Shown: piece by piece, positions 55,254-62,975 of the stretch
How the letters are laid out: every line of letters starts with the position of its first letter
Position numbering within the stretch: position 1 is the first letter of the stretch
Source: an uncultured Lysobacteraceae bacterium
GTDB taxonomy: Bacteria; Pseudomonadota; Gammaproteobacteria; Xanthomonadales; Xanthomonadaceae
Length of the DNA stretch: 64,000 nt
Reading direction: 5' to 3'
NCBI GenBank assembly: GCA_937897645.1
Contig: CALCNV010000147.1
Span: forward strand, 36,834-100,833
Notes under the pieces: model-generated
The model's database searches: none
The model's input: only the letters and a program-made list of their open reading frames with translations
What the model was told of the DNA's origin: nothing
Translations under genes and position numbers: made by a program

Positions 55254-55948
55254 GCGAGGTGTTCCGAGAAGAAGGCGAGCGTGCGCTCACGGGCAAGTCC
55301 TGCGCTTTCGGCATCGTAGTCGGCGCGCGCATCGCAGTTGAAGCCATGGCCCGCCGGATAGACATGGGTCTGCATCTGCGGCATTCGCTCACGGTGGCTG
55401 GCGACCATCGCGGGCGGGATGGACGCATCGCGTTCGCCGAAGTGGAACATCACCGGCGCTTTCGGTGTTTCTTCCAGGAAGGGAAGGTTGCGTGCACCGT
55501 AATAACTCACCGACGGCAGGCCAAGCCGCAACGCCGCAAGCAGCGCAACCGTGCCGCCCCAGCAGTAGCCAACCGTGCCAACACGCTCACGCTCTTGTAG
55601 AGCCAGGCTTGCTCGGCTGCTCTTCGCCGGGCCCCCGAGAAAATCGGCCGCCGCTGCCGTGATGTCGGTTGCCTTTTCCAAGCCGAGTTGCGTGATCAGC
55701 TCACGCCCCTTGGCGATCCCGCCAGCGTCGTAGTCCAGTTCGACACCCGCCTCGATCACGTCGAAGTAGGCAGGCGCAAGTACGACATAGCCTTCGCTGG
55801 CGAAGCCGTCGGCAACGCGGAGGATGTGCGCGTTCACGCCGAAGATTTCCTGGATCACGACCAGCGCGCCACGTGGCCTGCCCATAGGCTCGGTTAGCCA
55901 GGCGGATACTTGGCCGTGTGTCGTGTCGAGTGTGATCCAGCGGCCCAT
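55250..55948 (-). CDS. Dienelactone hydrolase family protein
   Basis: A 232-residue alpha/beta hydrolase. The nucleophile is Cys in VGYCWGG, the acid is in GERDASIP and the histidine in GHGFNCD, with the early family segment VVIQEIFGVNAHI. Residues about 110-118 (SSRASLALQ), just before the nucleophile strand, are encoded by a copy of the GTAGAGCC palindromic repeat (55596-55620). ATG 55948 gives the conserved N-terminus; ATG 55996 directly abuts another repeat and lacks a ribosome site. Confidence 0.88.
   Translation of the reverse strand: MGRWITLDTTHGQVSAWLTEPMGRPRGALVVIQEIFGVNAHILRVADGFASEGYVVLAPAYFDVIEAGVELDYDAGGIAKGRELITQLGLEKATDITAAAADFLGGPAKSSRASLALQERERVGTVGYCWGGTVALLAALRLGLPSVSYYGARNLPFLEETPKAPVMFHFGERDASIPPAMVASHRERMPQMQTHVYPAGHGFNCDARADYDAESAGLARERTLAFFSEHLA
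55596..55620. repeat. Partial GTAGAGCC-family repeat inside dienelactone hydrolase gene
   Basis: TGTAGAGCCAGGCTTGCTCG (first 20 bases) matches the left arm of the intergenic element at 56004 with one substitution and one reversed dinucleotide. Only one arm is present and it is read in frame by the gene. Confidence 0.75.
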
Positions 55949-56000
55949 CTGCGGCTCGAAGGCGGGTATGCGCGCAAGTCTAGCGCCAATTTCCATGGCG

Positions 56001-56075
56001 CTTTGTAGAGCCGAGCTTGCTCGGCTGCTTTGGGCATGGAGTCAAAGGCAGCCGAGCAAGCTCGGCTCTACAAAG
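56001..56075. repeat. REP-like inverted repeat upstream of dienelactone hydrolase
   Basis: Arms of 32-33 bp (56001-56032 and 56043-56075) built on GAGCCGAGCTTGCTCGGCTG are near-perfect complements with a 10-bp loop, each arm itself palindromic. Same family as 43351-43414. It lies between greB and the hydrolase, both on the minus strand. Confidence 0.9.
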
Positions 56076-56103
56076 TAGAAGGCAATTCTCGTCAAGTTTG
56101 CGA

Positions 56104-56613
56104 TCAAGGCAGATGCGCGTAACTCACGTCCATCACCGAAAAACTCTCCGCGCCGCCAGGAAGCGCGACTACGATTTCATCATCGACGCGTTTCTTCAAC
56201 AGCGCGCGCGCCAGCGGCGAGTCGATGCTGATGTATCCGAGGGTCGCGTCGGTTTCGTCGGGGCCGACGATGCGGTAGCGCGAAATGGTGCCGCTTTTGT
56301 TGTTCTCCAGTTCGACGACTGCACCGAAGAACACCGCATCCCGGTCACTCGGCGCCGTGTCCACGATCCGCAAGGCTTCAAGCCGCTTGGTGAGGTAACG
56401 CACGCGGCGGTCGATCTCGCCCAGTTGCTTCTTGCGGTAGTGGTACTCGGCGTTTTCCGAGCGGTCGCCTTCGGCTGCAGCGGCAGTCAGCGCAATGACG
56501 ACTTCCGGACGCCGCACCCGCCACAGGTCATCCAGTTCGGCTTTCAACCGGGCATGGCCCTCGCGGGTGATCAGCGCCGTGCTTTTTTCGCCCGGTGGAC
56601 GCCAGCGGCTCAC
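56104..56613 (-). CDS. greB: Transcription elongation factor GreB
   Basis: A 169-residue Gre factor. The N-terminal coiled coil begins [20 protein letters not shown], the tip acidic pair lies around [17 protein letters not shown], and the C-terminal FKBP-like domain has [14 protein letters not shown]. Length and the RPEVV segment fit GreB more than GreA. It rescues backtracked RNA polymerase. ATG 56613. Confidence 0.93.
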   Translation of the reverse strand: MSRWRPPGEKSTALITREGHARLKAELDDLWRVRRPEVVIALTAAAAEGDRSENAEYHYRKKQLGEIDRRVRYLTKRLEALRIVDTAPSDRDAVFFGAVVELENNKSGTISRYRIVGPDETDATLGYISIDSPLARALLKKRVDDEIVVALPGGAESFSVMDVSYAHLP

Positions 56614-56647
56614 GTGCCGTCAGTGCCAGCGCGGAACGCCTGCGACA

Positions 56648-58156
56648 TCAGCGCTTGCCACCAAAGATGCTGCCCAGCACGCCGCGCAGGATCTGCTGGC
56701 CCAGCTTGTTGCCGACGGTACGCGAGGTCTGCTTGGCCATGGTTTCGATCATGCCCTGGCGGCGCTTGGTGCCGAACACCGCATCCTTGACCGCCTGGCC
56801 GAACCCGCCTTCTTCGGCGCCCTTGGCTTCTGCTTCCTGCTTCGCAGCCGGTGCATTGGCCGACACACTGGCGCTTTCCACGCGCTTGGCCAGCATTTCG
56901 GATGCGGAATCACGGTCGATGCGCGTGTCGTACTTCGCACCCACTGGACTGCCGTTGCGCACCTGCTGGCGTTCGGCTTCGTTGATGGCGCCCATGCGGC
57001 AACGCGGTGGTGCAATCAGGCTCTGCTGCACAGGCGAGGGCACTCCCTTGTCCTGCAGCGTCGACACCAGCGCTTCGCCGGTGCCGAGTTTGGAAATGGC
57101 TTCGGCCACGTTGAGCTTCGGATTGGGAACGAAGGTTTCCGCCGCGGTTTTCACGGCTTTCTGGTCGCGTGGCGTGAAGGCACGCAGCGCGTGCTGCACC
57201 CGATTGCCCAGCTGGCCCAGGATGTTGTCCGGCACGTCGTCCGGGAACTGCGAGCAGAAGTACACGCCCACGCCCTTGGAGCGGATCAGGCGTACAACCT
57301 GCTCGATGCGTTGCTGCAAGGCTGGTGGTGAGTCGTCGAACAGCAGGTGCGCTTCGTCGAACACGAACACCAGCTTGGGTTTCTCCAGGTCACCGACTTC
57401 GGGCAGGTTCTCGAACAGTTCCGACAACAGCCACAGCAGGAAGCTGGAGTACAGGCGCGGCTTCAGGATTAGCTGGTCGGCAGCCAGTATTCCGATCACG
57501 CCACGACCATCGGTATTGGTGCGCATCAGGTCCGCCAGCTCCAGTGCAGGCTCGCCGAAGAAGTTCTCGCCGCCTTCCTGTTCCAGGCGCAGCAGTGCGC
57601 GCTGGATCGCGCCGACTGATTGCGCGCTGACCAGGCCGTATTCGGTGGAAATATCCTTGCGCTCTTCGACGATGAGGCCGAGCAGGGCGCGGAAATCCTC
57701 GAGGTCCAGCAGCAGCAGGCCGCGGTCATCGGCCAGCTTGAACAGGATGTCCAGCACGCCGCTCTGGGTGTCGTTCAACTCCAGGATGCGCGCCAGCAGG
57801 GTGGGGCCCATCTCGCTGACCGTTGTGCGGATGGGGTGTCCCAGCTTGCCGTACAGGTCCCAGAAGATCACCGGGTTGGCAGCCGGTGCGTAGTCGGTGA
57901 TGCCGATATCGCTGGCCCGCTGGCGGACGCGCTCGCTGCCATCGCCTGCGACGGCCAGGCCGGCCACGTCGCCCTTCACGTCGGCCACGAACACCGGCAC
58001 GCCGATGCGCGAGAAGCCTTCCGCCAGCGTCATCAGGGTCACGGTCTTGCCGGTGCCGGTGGCACCCGCAACCAGTCCGTGGCGGTTGCCGAAGCGGGGC
58101 AGCAGGTTGACGGGAATGTCGTCGGTAATGCCTTTGCCAAGCAGGATGGGGTCCAT
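56648..58156 (-). CDS. HerA-like ATPase, DUF853 family
   Basis: A 502-residue P-loop ATPase. Walker A is VAGATGTGKTVTLMTLAEG and Walker B FVFDEAHLLFDD; the FCSQFPDDVPDNILGQLGNR arginine-finger region follows. The C-terminal tail has a helical low-complexity part and a Gly/Lys-rich end (LGSIFGGKR). DUF853 proteins (E. coli YjgR type) resemble the HerA DNA translocase, but their role is not established. ATG 58156. Confidence 0.88.
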   Translation of the reverse strand: MDPILLGKGITDDIPVNLLPRFGNRHGLVAGATGTGKTVTLMTLAEGFSRIGVPVFVADVKGDVAGLAVAGDGSERVRQRASDIGITDYAPAANPVIFWDLYGKLGHPIRTTVSEMGPTLLARILELNDTQSGVLDILFKLADDRGLLLLDLEDFRALLGLIVEERKDISTEYGLVSAQSVGAIQRALLRLEQEGGENFFGEPALELADLMRTNTDGRGVIGILAADQLILKPRLYSSFLLWLLSELFENLPEVGDLEKPKLVFVFDEAHLLFDDSPPALQQRIEQVVRLIRSKGVGVYFCSQFPDDVPDNILGQLGNRVQHALRAFTPRDQKAVKTAAETFVPNPKLNVAEAISKLGTGEALVSTLQDKGVPSPVQQSLIAPPRCRMGAINEAERQQVRNGSPVGAKYDTRIDRDSASEMLAKRVESASVSANAPAAKQEAEAKGAEEGGFGQAVKDAVFGTKRRQGMIETMAKQTSRTVGNKLGQQILRGVLGSIFGGKR

Positions 58157-58291
58157 GTCGTTCCTGGAAGTGGGTCAGGCCTGGGATTCTAGCGGTTCAG
58201 CCTGTCGCACAGGTCAAACTGAGACATGTCAACCTTGCCGCGCACTACGCCGCGGGGCTAACCTGCGTTTTTCCTGCAGTCCTCCTTCCTG

Positions 58292-59866
58292 ATGCCCCCC
58301 ACGTATACATTTGCACGTTCCTGGCCGCTGCTGGCCGCCTTGGCTCTGTTGTTTGTTGCTCCTTCGGCCTTGGCCCAACGCGTGTCCGCACGTGACCGCG
58401 AAGCGGCCGAAGTCCTCAACCAGCGCATGGAGGCAGCGGAAAAACGCTACCGCGACGCCCTGGTGCTGACCTCCAACAGCGATCCGAAGGGCACCAGCGA
58501 GGGCGATGCCGCGCTGGAGGACATGGAAGACGTGCTGGATGCCTGCATCAAGCAGCGTGGCTGCCAGGTGCATACGCTGCTGACGGCGTACAAGCGCCTG
58601 CTGAAGCAGAACGTGGACGATGAATCGTCCGCGTCAGGCCTTGAAGGCGATGTTGACCTGCTGGATGACGGCAGCGACCATTCCGCGGTGATCGCCGCGG
58701 CACTACCGGAAGCCACCCGTGCCGCCGCGCTGCTCAACGACAAGCGCCATGCCTTCGACACCATGGTCGAATACAACCCGGCCGTGCAGGCCGGCATCCG
58801 CCGCTGGCTCACCGACATGCGCGTGTCGTTGATCAACAGCTACGAAAACTACCAGTACATGCGCGCCGACATGTGGCCGGCCTGGCAGAACCACGGACTG
58901 CCCGAAGCCCTGCTGTTCGGCATCATGGCCAAGGAATCCAACGGTCGCGTGCATGCCAGCTCGCGTGCCGGTGCGGCCGGTCCCATGCAGTTCATGCCGG
59001 CGACCGGACGTCGATTCGGTCTTGGCCCTGACGGCACCGGTTTCGATACCCGTTTCGACCCTCCATCGGTGGGCATGGCCAGCGCCGAATACCTGGATGA
59101 GCGCATGCGTAGCCTCACCCGCAACATCGAGTACGCCCTCGCGGCCTACAACGGTGGCGAGGGGCGGGCGCAGCGTGTCTACAACCAGTTCGGTGGCCGC
59201 AGTTTCTGGGACGAGGCGGTGTACAACCAGTTCCCCGCCGAAACCAAGGACTACGTGCCGATGGTGATCGCCGCGGCCTGGCTGTACCTGCATCCCAAGC
59301 AGTACGGCCTTGAGTTTCCCAAGGTCGATGCGCAGCCGGCGACCTTCCGCCTGGCCAAGTCGTCTTCTATCTATGAATTGACCATCTGCCTGGGCAATGG
59401 CGGCACGCCCAATGGCTATATGCGCGCACTACGCAACCTCAATCCGCGCTACGAGGCGGATGCCTACATACCCGCAGGCACGCAGCTCAAGGGTACGGCC
59501 AAGATCGCCAATCTCTACAACCGCAATTGCGTCAACGGCCCGCGCGCCGACCTCACGCGCACGCTGATGGCCGCCGACGTGAGCCAGGCGATCACGCGCT
59601 CCGCGTTGACTGGAAGTGTTGACGTAGGTGATGTGACCCAAGTGGCAGGCACGCCACCGGTGGAAACGCCGGTCGAGCCCAAGCCGGCCAAGCCAAAGAC
59701 CGAGAAAGTCCGCACCTACCGCGTCGCGCGCGGCGACACTCTGGGCAGGATCGCGCAGCGCAACGACTGTGACCTGAAGCAACTGGCGCGTGCCAATGGC
59801 TTGAAGGCACCTGCGTACAACGTGCGGCCCGGGCAGGTGATCAAGCTGGAAGGGTGCAGCAAGTAG
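58292..59866 (+). CDS. mltD: Membrane-bound lytic murein transglycosylase D-like protein (SLT + LysM)
   Basis: A 524-residue exported enzyme that cuts peptidoglycan glycan strands. The signal peptide ends at SALA with no lipobox, unlike E. coli MltD. The SLT domain has the catalytic Glu in IMAKESNGRVHASS, GAAGPMQFMPATGRRFGL and YALAAYNGGEGRA. A single LysM domain (TYRVARGDTLGRIAQRN...) closes the protein. ATG 58292. Residues about 40-120 are an acidic helical extension. Confidence 0.88.
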   Translation: MPPTYTFARSWPLLAALALLFVAPSALAQRVSARDREAAEVLNQRMEAAEKRYRDALVLTSNSDPKGTSEGDAALEDMEDVLDACIKQRGCQVHTLLTAYKRLLKQNVDDESSASGLEGDVDLLDDGSDHSAVIAAALPEATRAAALLNDKRHAFDTMVEYNPAVQAGIRRWLTDMRVSLINSYENYQYMRADMWPAWQNHGLPEALLFGIMAKESNGRVHASSRAGAAGPMQFMPATGRRFGLGPDGTGFDTRFDPPSVGMASAEYLDERMRSLTRNIEYALAAYNGGEGRAQRVYNQFGGRSFWDEAVYNQFPAETKDYVPMVIAAAWLYLHPKQYGLEFPKVDAQPATFRLAKSSSIYELTICLGNGGTPNGYMRALRNLNPRYEADAYIPAGTQLKGTAKIANLYNRNCVNGPRADLTRTLMAADVSQAITRSALTGSVDVGDVTQVAGTPPVETPVEPKPAKPKTEKVRTYRVARGDTLGRIAQRNDCDLKQLARANGLKAPAYNVRPGQVIKLEGCSK

Positions 59867-59927
59867 CGTGCGCCGTGCGCACGTTGGAATTCATCCGCGT
59901 GCTTGCCGCATGACGATCGAGGCAGGG

Positions 59928-60012
59928 TGTAGGGTGGGCCTCGGCCCACCATTGCCATCCATCCGATTGCGTTGATTTGGAGCGAAGCGCGGTGGGCTGA
60001 AGCCCACCCTAC
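59928..60012. repeat. REP-like inverted repeat, TGTAGGGTGGGC family
   Basis: TGTAGGGTGGGCCTCGGCCC (from 59928) and the inverted GGTGGGCTGAAGCCCACCCT (59991-60010) flank about 40 bp. The right end provides the TAG stop of psd. It lies between the convergent mltD and psd genes and may end both transcripts. Confidence 0.87.
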
Positions 60013-60854
60013 GCAGTCCGCGTGGCCAGCCGTTGCCCCAGCTTCACCGCCATCTCCGCCTGCAGCTCCGGCGCCAACTCGGCTACGCCGGGTGGTAGCA
60101 GCACGATCACCGTCGAGCCGTAATTGAAGCGCGCCATTTCGGCAAAACGCTCCAGCACGATGCCCTTGCCGCGCCAGTCCTTGCGGGTGATGGCATCGCC
60201 GTAGCGCGGGATTTCCACGCCGCTCCACACCGTTTCCACGCCGGAGACCAGCAGTGCACCCACCATCACCGAGGCCATCGGGCCGAAGCTGGTGTCGAAG
60301 TGGCAGACCAGCCGTTCGTTGCGTGCAAACAGGCGCGGCACGGTCGCCACCGCCGCAGTTCCTACGCTGAACAAACGACCCGGAACATGCACGGTTTCGC
60401 GCAAGGTGCCGGTCCACGGCATGTGCACGCGGTGGTAATCCTTGGGTGACAGGTAGACGGTGGCGAACAAGCCATTCTCGAAAGGCTTCGCGGCCTCTGC
60501 ATCGCCCAACAGTTCCGCAGCGGTGAACGAGCGGCCTTTCGCCTGGAAAATGGTTCCGTCCACGATCGGCCCGCACTGGCTGATACGTCCATCCGCCGGC
60601 ATCAACAACGCACGCGGATCGGCGTCCCCGACGCGTGCGCCGGGCTTCAGCGCACGGGTGAAGAAGGCGTTGAAAGTCGGGTAGGCGGTTGCGTCGGTTT
60701 GCGCGGCTTCACTCAGGTCCACGCCGAACTTGCGCGTCACCGTGTCGATCAGCCATTGCTTGGTGCCCGGCGACGTGGAGTACGCCAGCTTGCGCGCCAG
60801 CGACGACAGCAAGCGGTGTGGCAGCAAGTAGGTCAGGTAGGTGGTCACGCTCAT
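60009..60854 (-). CDS. psd: Phosphatidylserine decarboxylase
   Basis: A 281-residue proenzyme that makes phosphatidylethanolamine. It has [35 protein letters not shown] and the self-cleavage GST in [14 protein letters not shown], where serine becomes the pyruvoyl group. Starts in the stop of the SCO1 gene (ATGA). The TAG stop lies within the palindromic repeat at 59928-60012. Confidence 0.95.
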   Translation of the reverse strand: MSVTTYLTYLLPHRLLSSLARKLAYSTSPGTKQWLIDTVTRKFGVDLSEAAQTDATAYPTFNAFFTRALKPGARVGDADPRALLMPADGRISQCGPIVDGTIFQAKGRSFTAAELLGDAEAAKPFENGLFATVYLSPKDYHRVHMPWTGTLRETVHVPGRLFSVGTAAVATVPRLFARNERLVCHFDTSFGPMASVMVGALLVSGVETVWSGVEIPRYGDAITRKDWRGKGIVLERFAEMARFNYGSTVIVLLPPGVAELAPELQAEMAVKLGQRLATRTA

Positions 60855-61504
60855 TTCAGGCTCGCCTGCGTCACTGCCGCCATGTCGGCGGCAATTGCTT
60901 TCGGGTTGAAGGGCGGGCGCATCAATCCGGCGACGCGACCCTGTGGATCAATCACGGCGATGCCTGAGGAATGATCCATGCTGTAGTCCTGTGGATTCGC
61001 GTCGAAATCCTTGCCCGGCACCTTCATGAACACGAAGCCCAGCGACTTGGCAAAGTCTTCCAGCGCCGGCACGTCGGCGGTTGCGGCAATCGTGTCCGGG
61101 TGGAAGGCATGCGCGTATTCGCCGATGCGCGTGGGGGTGTCGCGCTCCGGGTCCACGGACACGAACAGGACGCGCGGGCGGATGCTGTCCGGCAGCGCCT
61201 GCCATTGCTTCTGCGCCTGCGCCAGTTCGGCCAGCGTGGTCGGGCACACATCCGGGCAATAGGTGAAGCCCAGGAAGACCAGGGTCCAATGCCCGTTCAA
61301 TTCGCCCGAGGTCAGCTGGGTGCCATCGGACTGGCGCAGCGAGAACGGGGGCAGGGCGCGTGGTTGCGGGTAGAGGGTGACGCTTTCGGTGGCTGGCCAT
61401 TGCGCCACGGCCGGAGCGTTGCCGAAGAATTTCTGTGCCGCCAGCAGGCCCAGCCCGGCGGCCAGCGCGACGATGAGGATGTAGCCGGTTTTGCGGTTGA
61501 ACAT
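60851..61504 (-). CDS. SCO1/SenC family copper chaperone
   Basis: A 217-residue thioredoxin-fold protein with one N-terminal membrane anchor ([17 protein letters not shown]). The copper ligands are Cys in [14 protein letters not shown] and His in SMDHSSG. SCO proteins insert copper into the CuA site of cytochrome oxidase; no oxidase genes are in the window. ATG 61504 opens the anchor; earlier in-frame residues are not needed. Confidence 0.92.
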   Translation of the reverse strand: MFNRKTGYILIVALAAGLGLLAAQKFFGNAPAVAQWPATESVTLYPQPRALPPFSLRQSDGTQLTSGELNGHWTLVFLGFTYCPDVCPTTLAELAQAQKQWQALPDSIRPRVLFVSVDPERDTPTRIGEYAHAFHPDTIAATADVPALEDFAKSLGFVFMKVPGKDFDANPQDYSMDHSSGIAVIDPQGRVAGLMRPPFNPKAIAADMAAVTQASLK

Positions 61505-61652
61505 GCAGGTCTTGATCCATTGGGCCAGTACAAGTCGCGTCCCGTGATGAAAGGGGCAGGACGCGAGGTCAGCCGCCATGATACCGGCGAGTCTGCGCCC
61601 GCACCCCTATAATCACGGGCCCGACCCGCCGGGCTAGCCCGAAAGCATAGAC

Positions 61653-62582
61653 ATGACTGCCGATCCGGCCGCAGAACTGCATACGATCATCGACCTGATC
61701 CGCTACGGCGCCAGCCGTTTCAACGCGGCAGGCCTGACCTTCGGCCACAGCTACGACAATGCCGTGGACGAAGCCACGCAGCTGGTGTTGCACACCTTGC
61801 ACCTGCCGCATGACCTCGGCCCCGCCTATGGCCAGGCTCGCGTGACCACGCCGGAGAAGGCGGAAATCCTGGCCCTGTTCGCCCGTCGCATCGACGAGCG
61901 CGTGCCGATTGCCTACCTCACCGGGGAAGCCTGGTTTGCCGGCCTCAGCTTCAAGAGCGACGCGCGCGCGCTGGTGCCGCGCTCGCCGATTGCCGAGTTG
62001 ATCGAATCCGGTTTCGAGCCGTGGCTGGGCGGCCGCGAAGTGAACCGTGCGCTGGATCTGTGCACCGGTTCCGGCTGCATCGCCATCGCCATGGCCCACT
62101 ACAACCCCGACTGGCACGTGGACGGCGTCGATATCAGTGACGACGCGCTGGCACTGGCGGCCGAGAACAAGGCGCGCCTGCATGCCGATAACGCGCGCCT
62201 GCTGAAGTCCGACCTGTTCTCCGGCCTGTCCGGCGAACACTACCAGCTCATCGTCACCAATCCGCCCTACGTCACCAACGCGGAAACCGACGCGCTGCCG
62301 AAGGAGTATTCCTTCGAGCCCGAACTTGGCCTGCGCGCCGGCGACGACGGCCTGGACCTGGTACTGAAGATCCTGCGCGATGCGCCGTTGCACCTCAGCC
62401 AAGACGGTTTGCTGATTTGCGAAGTGGGCGAATCGGAGCAGGCGCTGGTGGAATTGTTGCCGGACGTCGAGTTCGCGTGGATCGAGTTCAAGGTCGGGCA
62501 GATGGGGATCTTCGCGGTGGAATGCGCGGAATTGATCGTGCATCACCCACGGATCCGTGAATTGGCGGATGCGAGGCCCTAG
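61653..62582 (+). CDS. prmB: Ribosomal protein L3 N5-glutamine methyltransferase
   Basis: A 309-residue class I SAM methyltransferase. The SAM loop is DLCTGSGCIAIAMA and the glutamine-binding motif is VTNPPYVTNAE; the N-terminal helical domain and length fit PrmB more than PrmC. Position directly before aroC (here interrupted by the GIY-YIG cassette) is the usual prmB-aroC order. The stop TAG abuts the cassette end. Confidence 0.94.
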   Translation: MTADPAAELHTIIDLIRYGASRFNAAGLTFGHSYDNAVDEATQLVLHTLHLPHDLGPAYGQARVTTPEKAEILALFARRIDERVPIAYLTGEAWFAGLSFKSDARALVPRSPIAELIESGFEPWLGGREVNRALDLCTGSGCIAIAMAHYNPDWHVDGVDISDDALALAAENKARLHADNARLLKSDLFSGLSGEHYQLIVTNPPYVTNAETDALPKEYSFEPELGLRAGDDGLDLVLKILRDAPLHLSQDGLLICEVGESEQALVELLPDVEFAWIEFKVGQMGIFAVECAELIVHHPRIRELADARP

Positions 62583-62954
62583 CTCGTCATTCCCGCGAAG
62601 GCGGGAATCCATGCAGGTAAAAAGATGAAACAGCCTGCTGTATGCATGTTGGCCAGTGAACGGAATGGCACCTTGTACATAGGCGTCACCAGCAACCTGA
62701 TTGCACGTACTTGGCAACACCGTGAACACATCGTCGATGGATTCACCGATCGGTATAACGTAACCATGCTGGTCTGGTATGAGTTGCATGGCACGATGGA
62801 AACTGCGATTCAGCGGGAAAAGGAACTAAAGAAATGGAATAGGGCCTGGAAACTTCGCCTTATCCAAGAGGGTAATCCGCAGTGGCAGGATCAATGGCCC
62901 TCCATCATCGGATAGATTGTCGACATGGATTCCCGCCTTCGCGGGAATGACGAG
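62583..62954. mobile_element. Cassette with 31-bp perfect inverted ends carrying a GIY-YIG gene
   Basis: The ends (62583-62613 and 62924-62954) are exact 31-bp reverse complements starting CTCGTCATTCCCGCG. Each end is itself a hairpin, ATTCCCGC-GAAG-GCGGGAAT, similar to the palindromic core of Neisseria dRS3-type repeats. One gene lies inside. The left end begins right after the prmB stop and the right end lies 21 bp before the aroC start; no convincing target duplication was seen. A gene-less relative lies at 34681-34801. Confidence 0.7.
62625..62915 (+). CDS. GIY-YIG nuclease-like protein (UPF0213-type)
   Basis: A 96-residue single GIY-YIG domain. YIG is present in GTLYIGVTSNLIARTWQHR with the conserved arginine; EKELKKWNRAWKLRLIQ matches the family C-terminal helix and Glu. 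The GIY strand reads AVCML, so the first conserved tyrosine is Cys; nuclease activity may be weakened or lost. ATG 62625 is 12 bp inside the left inverted repeat of the cassette. Short proteins of this type are often found beside repeat DNA; their function is unclear. Confidence 0.88.
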   Translation: MKQPAVCMLASERNGTLYIGVTSNLIARTWQHREHIVDGFTDRYNVTMLVWYELHGTMETAIQREKELKKWNRAWKLRLIQEGNPQWQDQWPSIIG

Positions 62955-62975
62955 ATAGAAGAGCAAGGGCGTCCT

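Noticed and set aside
62580..62958. Target-site duplication around the GIY-YIG cassette
   Set aside because: Only a three-base TAG is shared and it is offset by one base on the right side, so no real duplication can be claimed.
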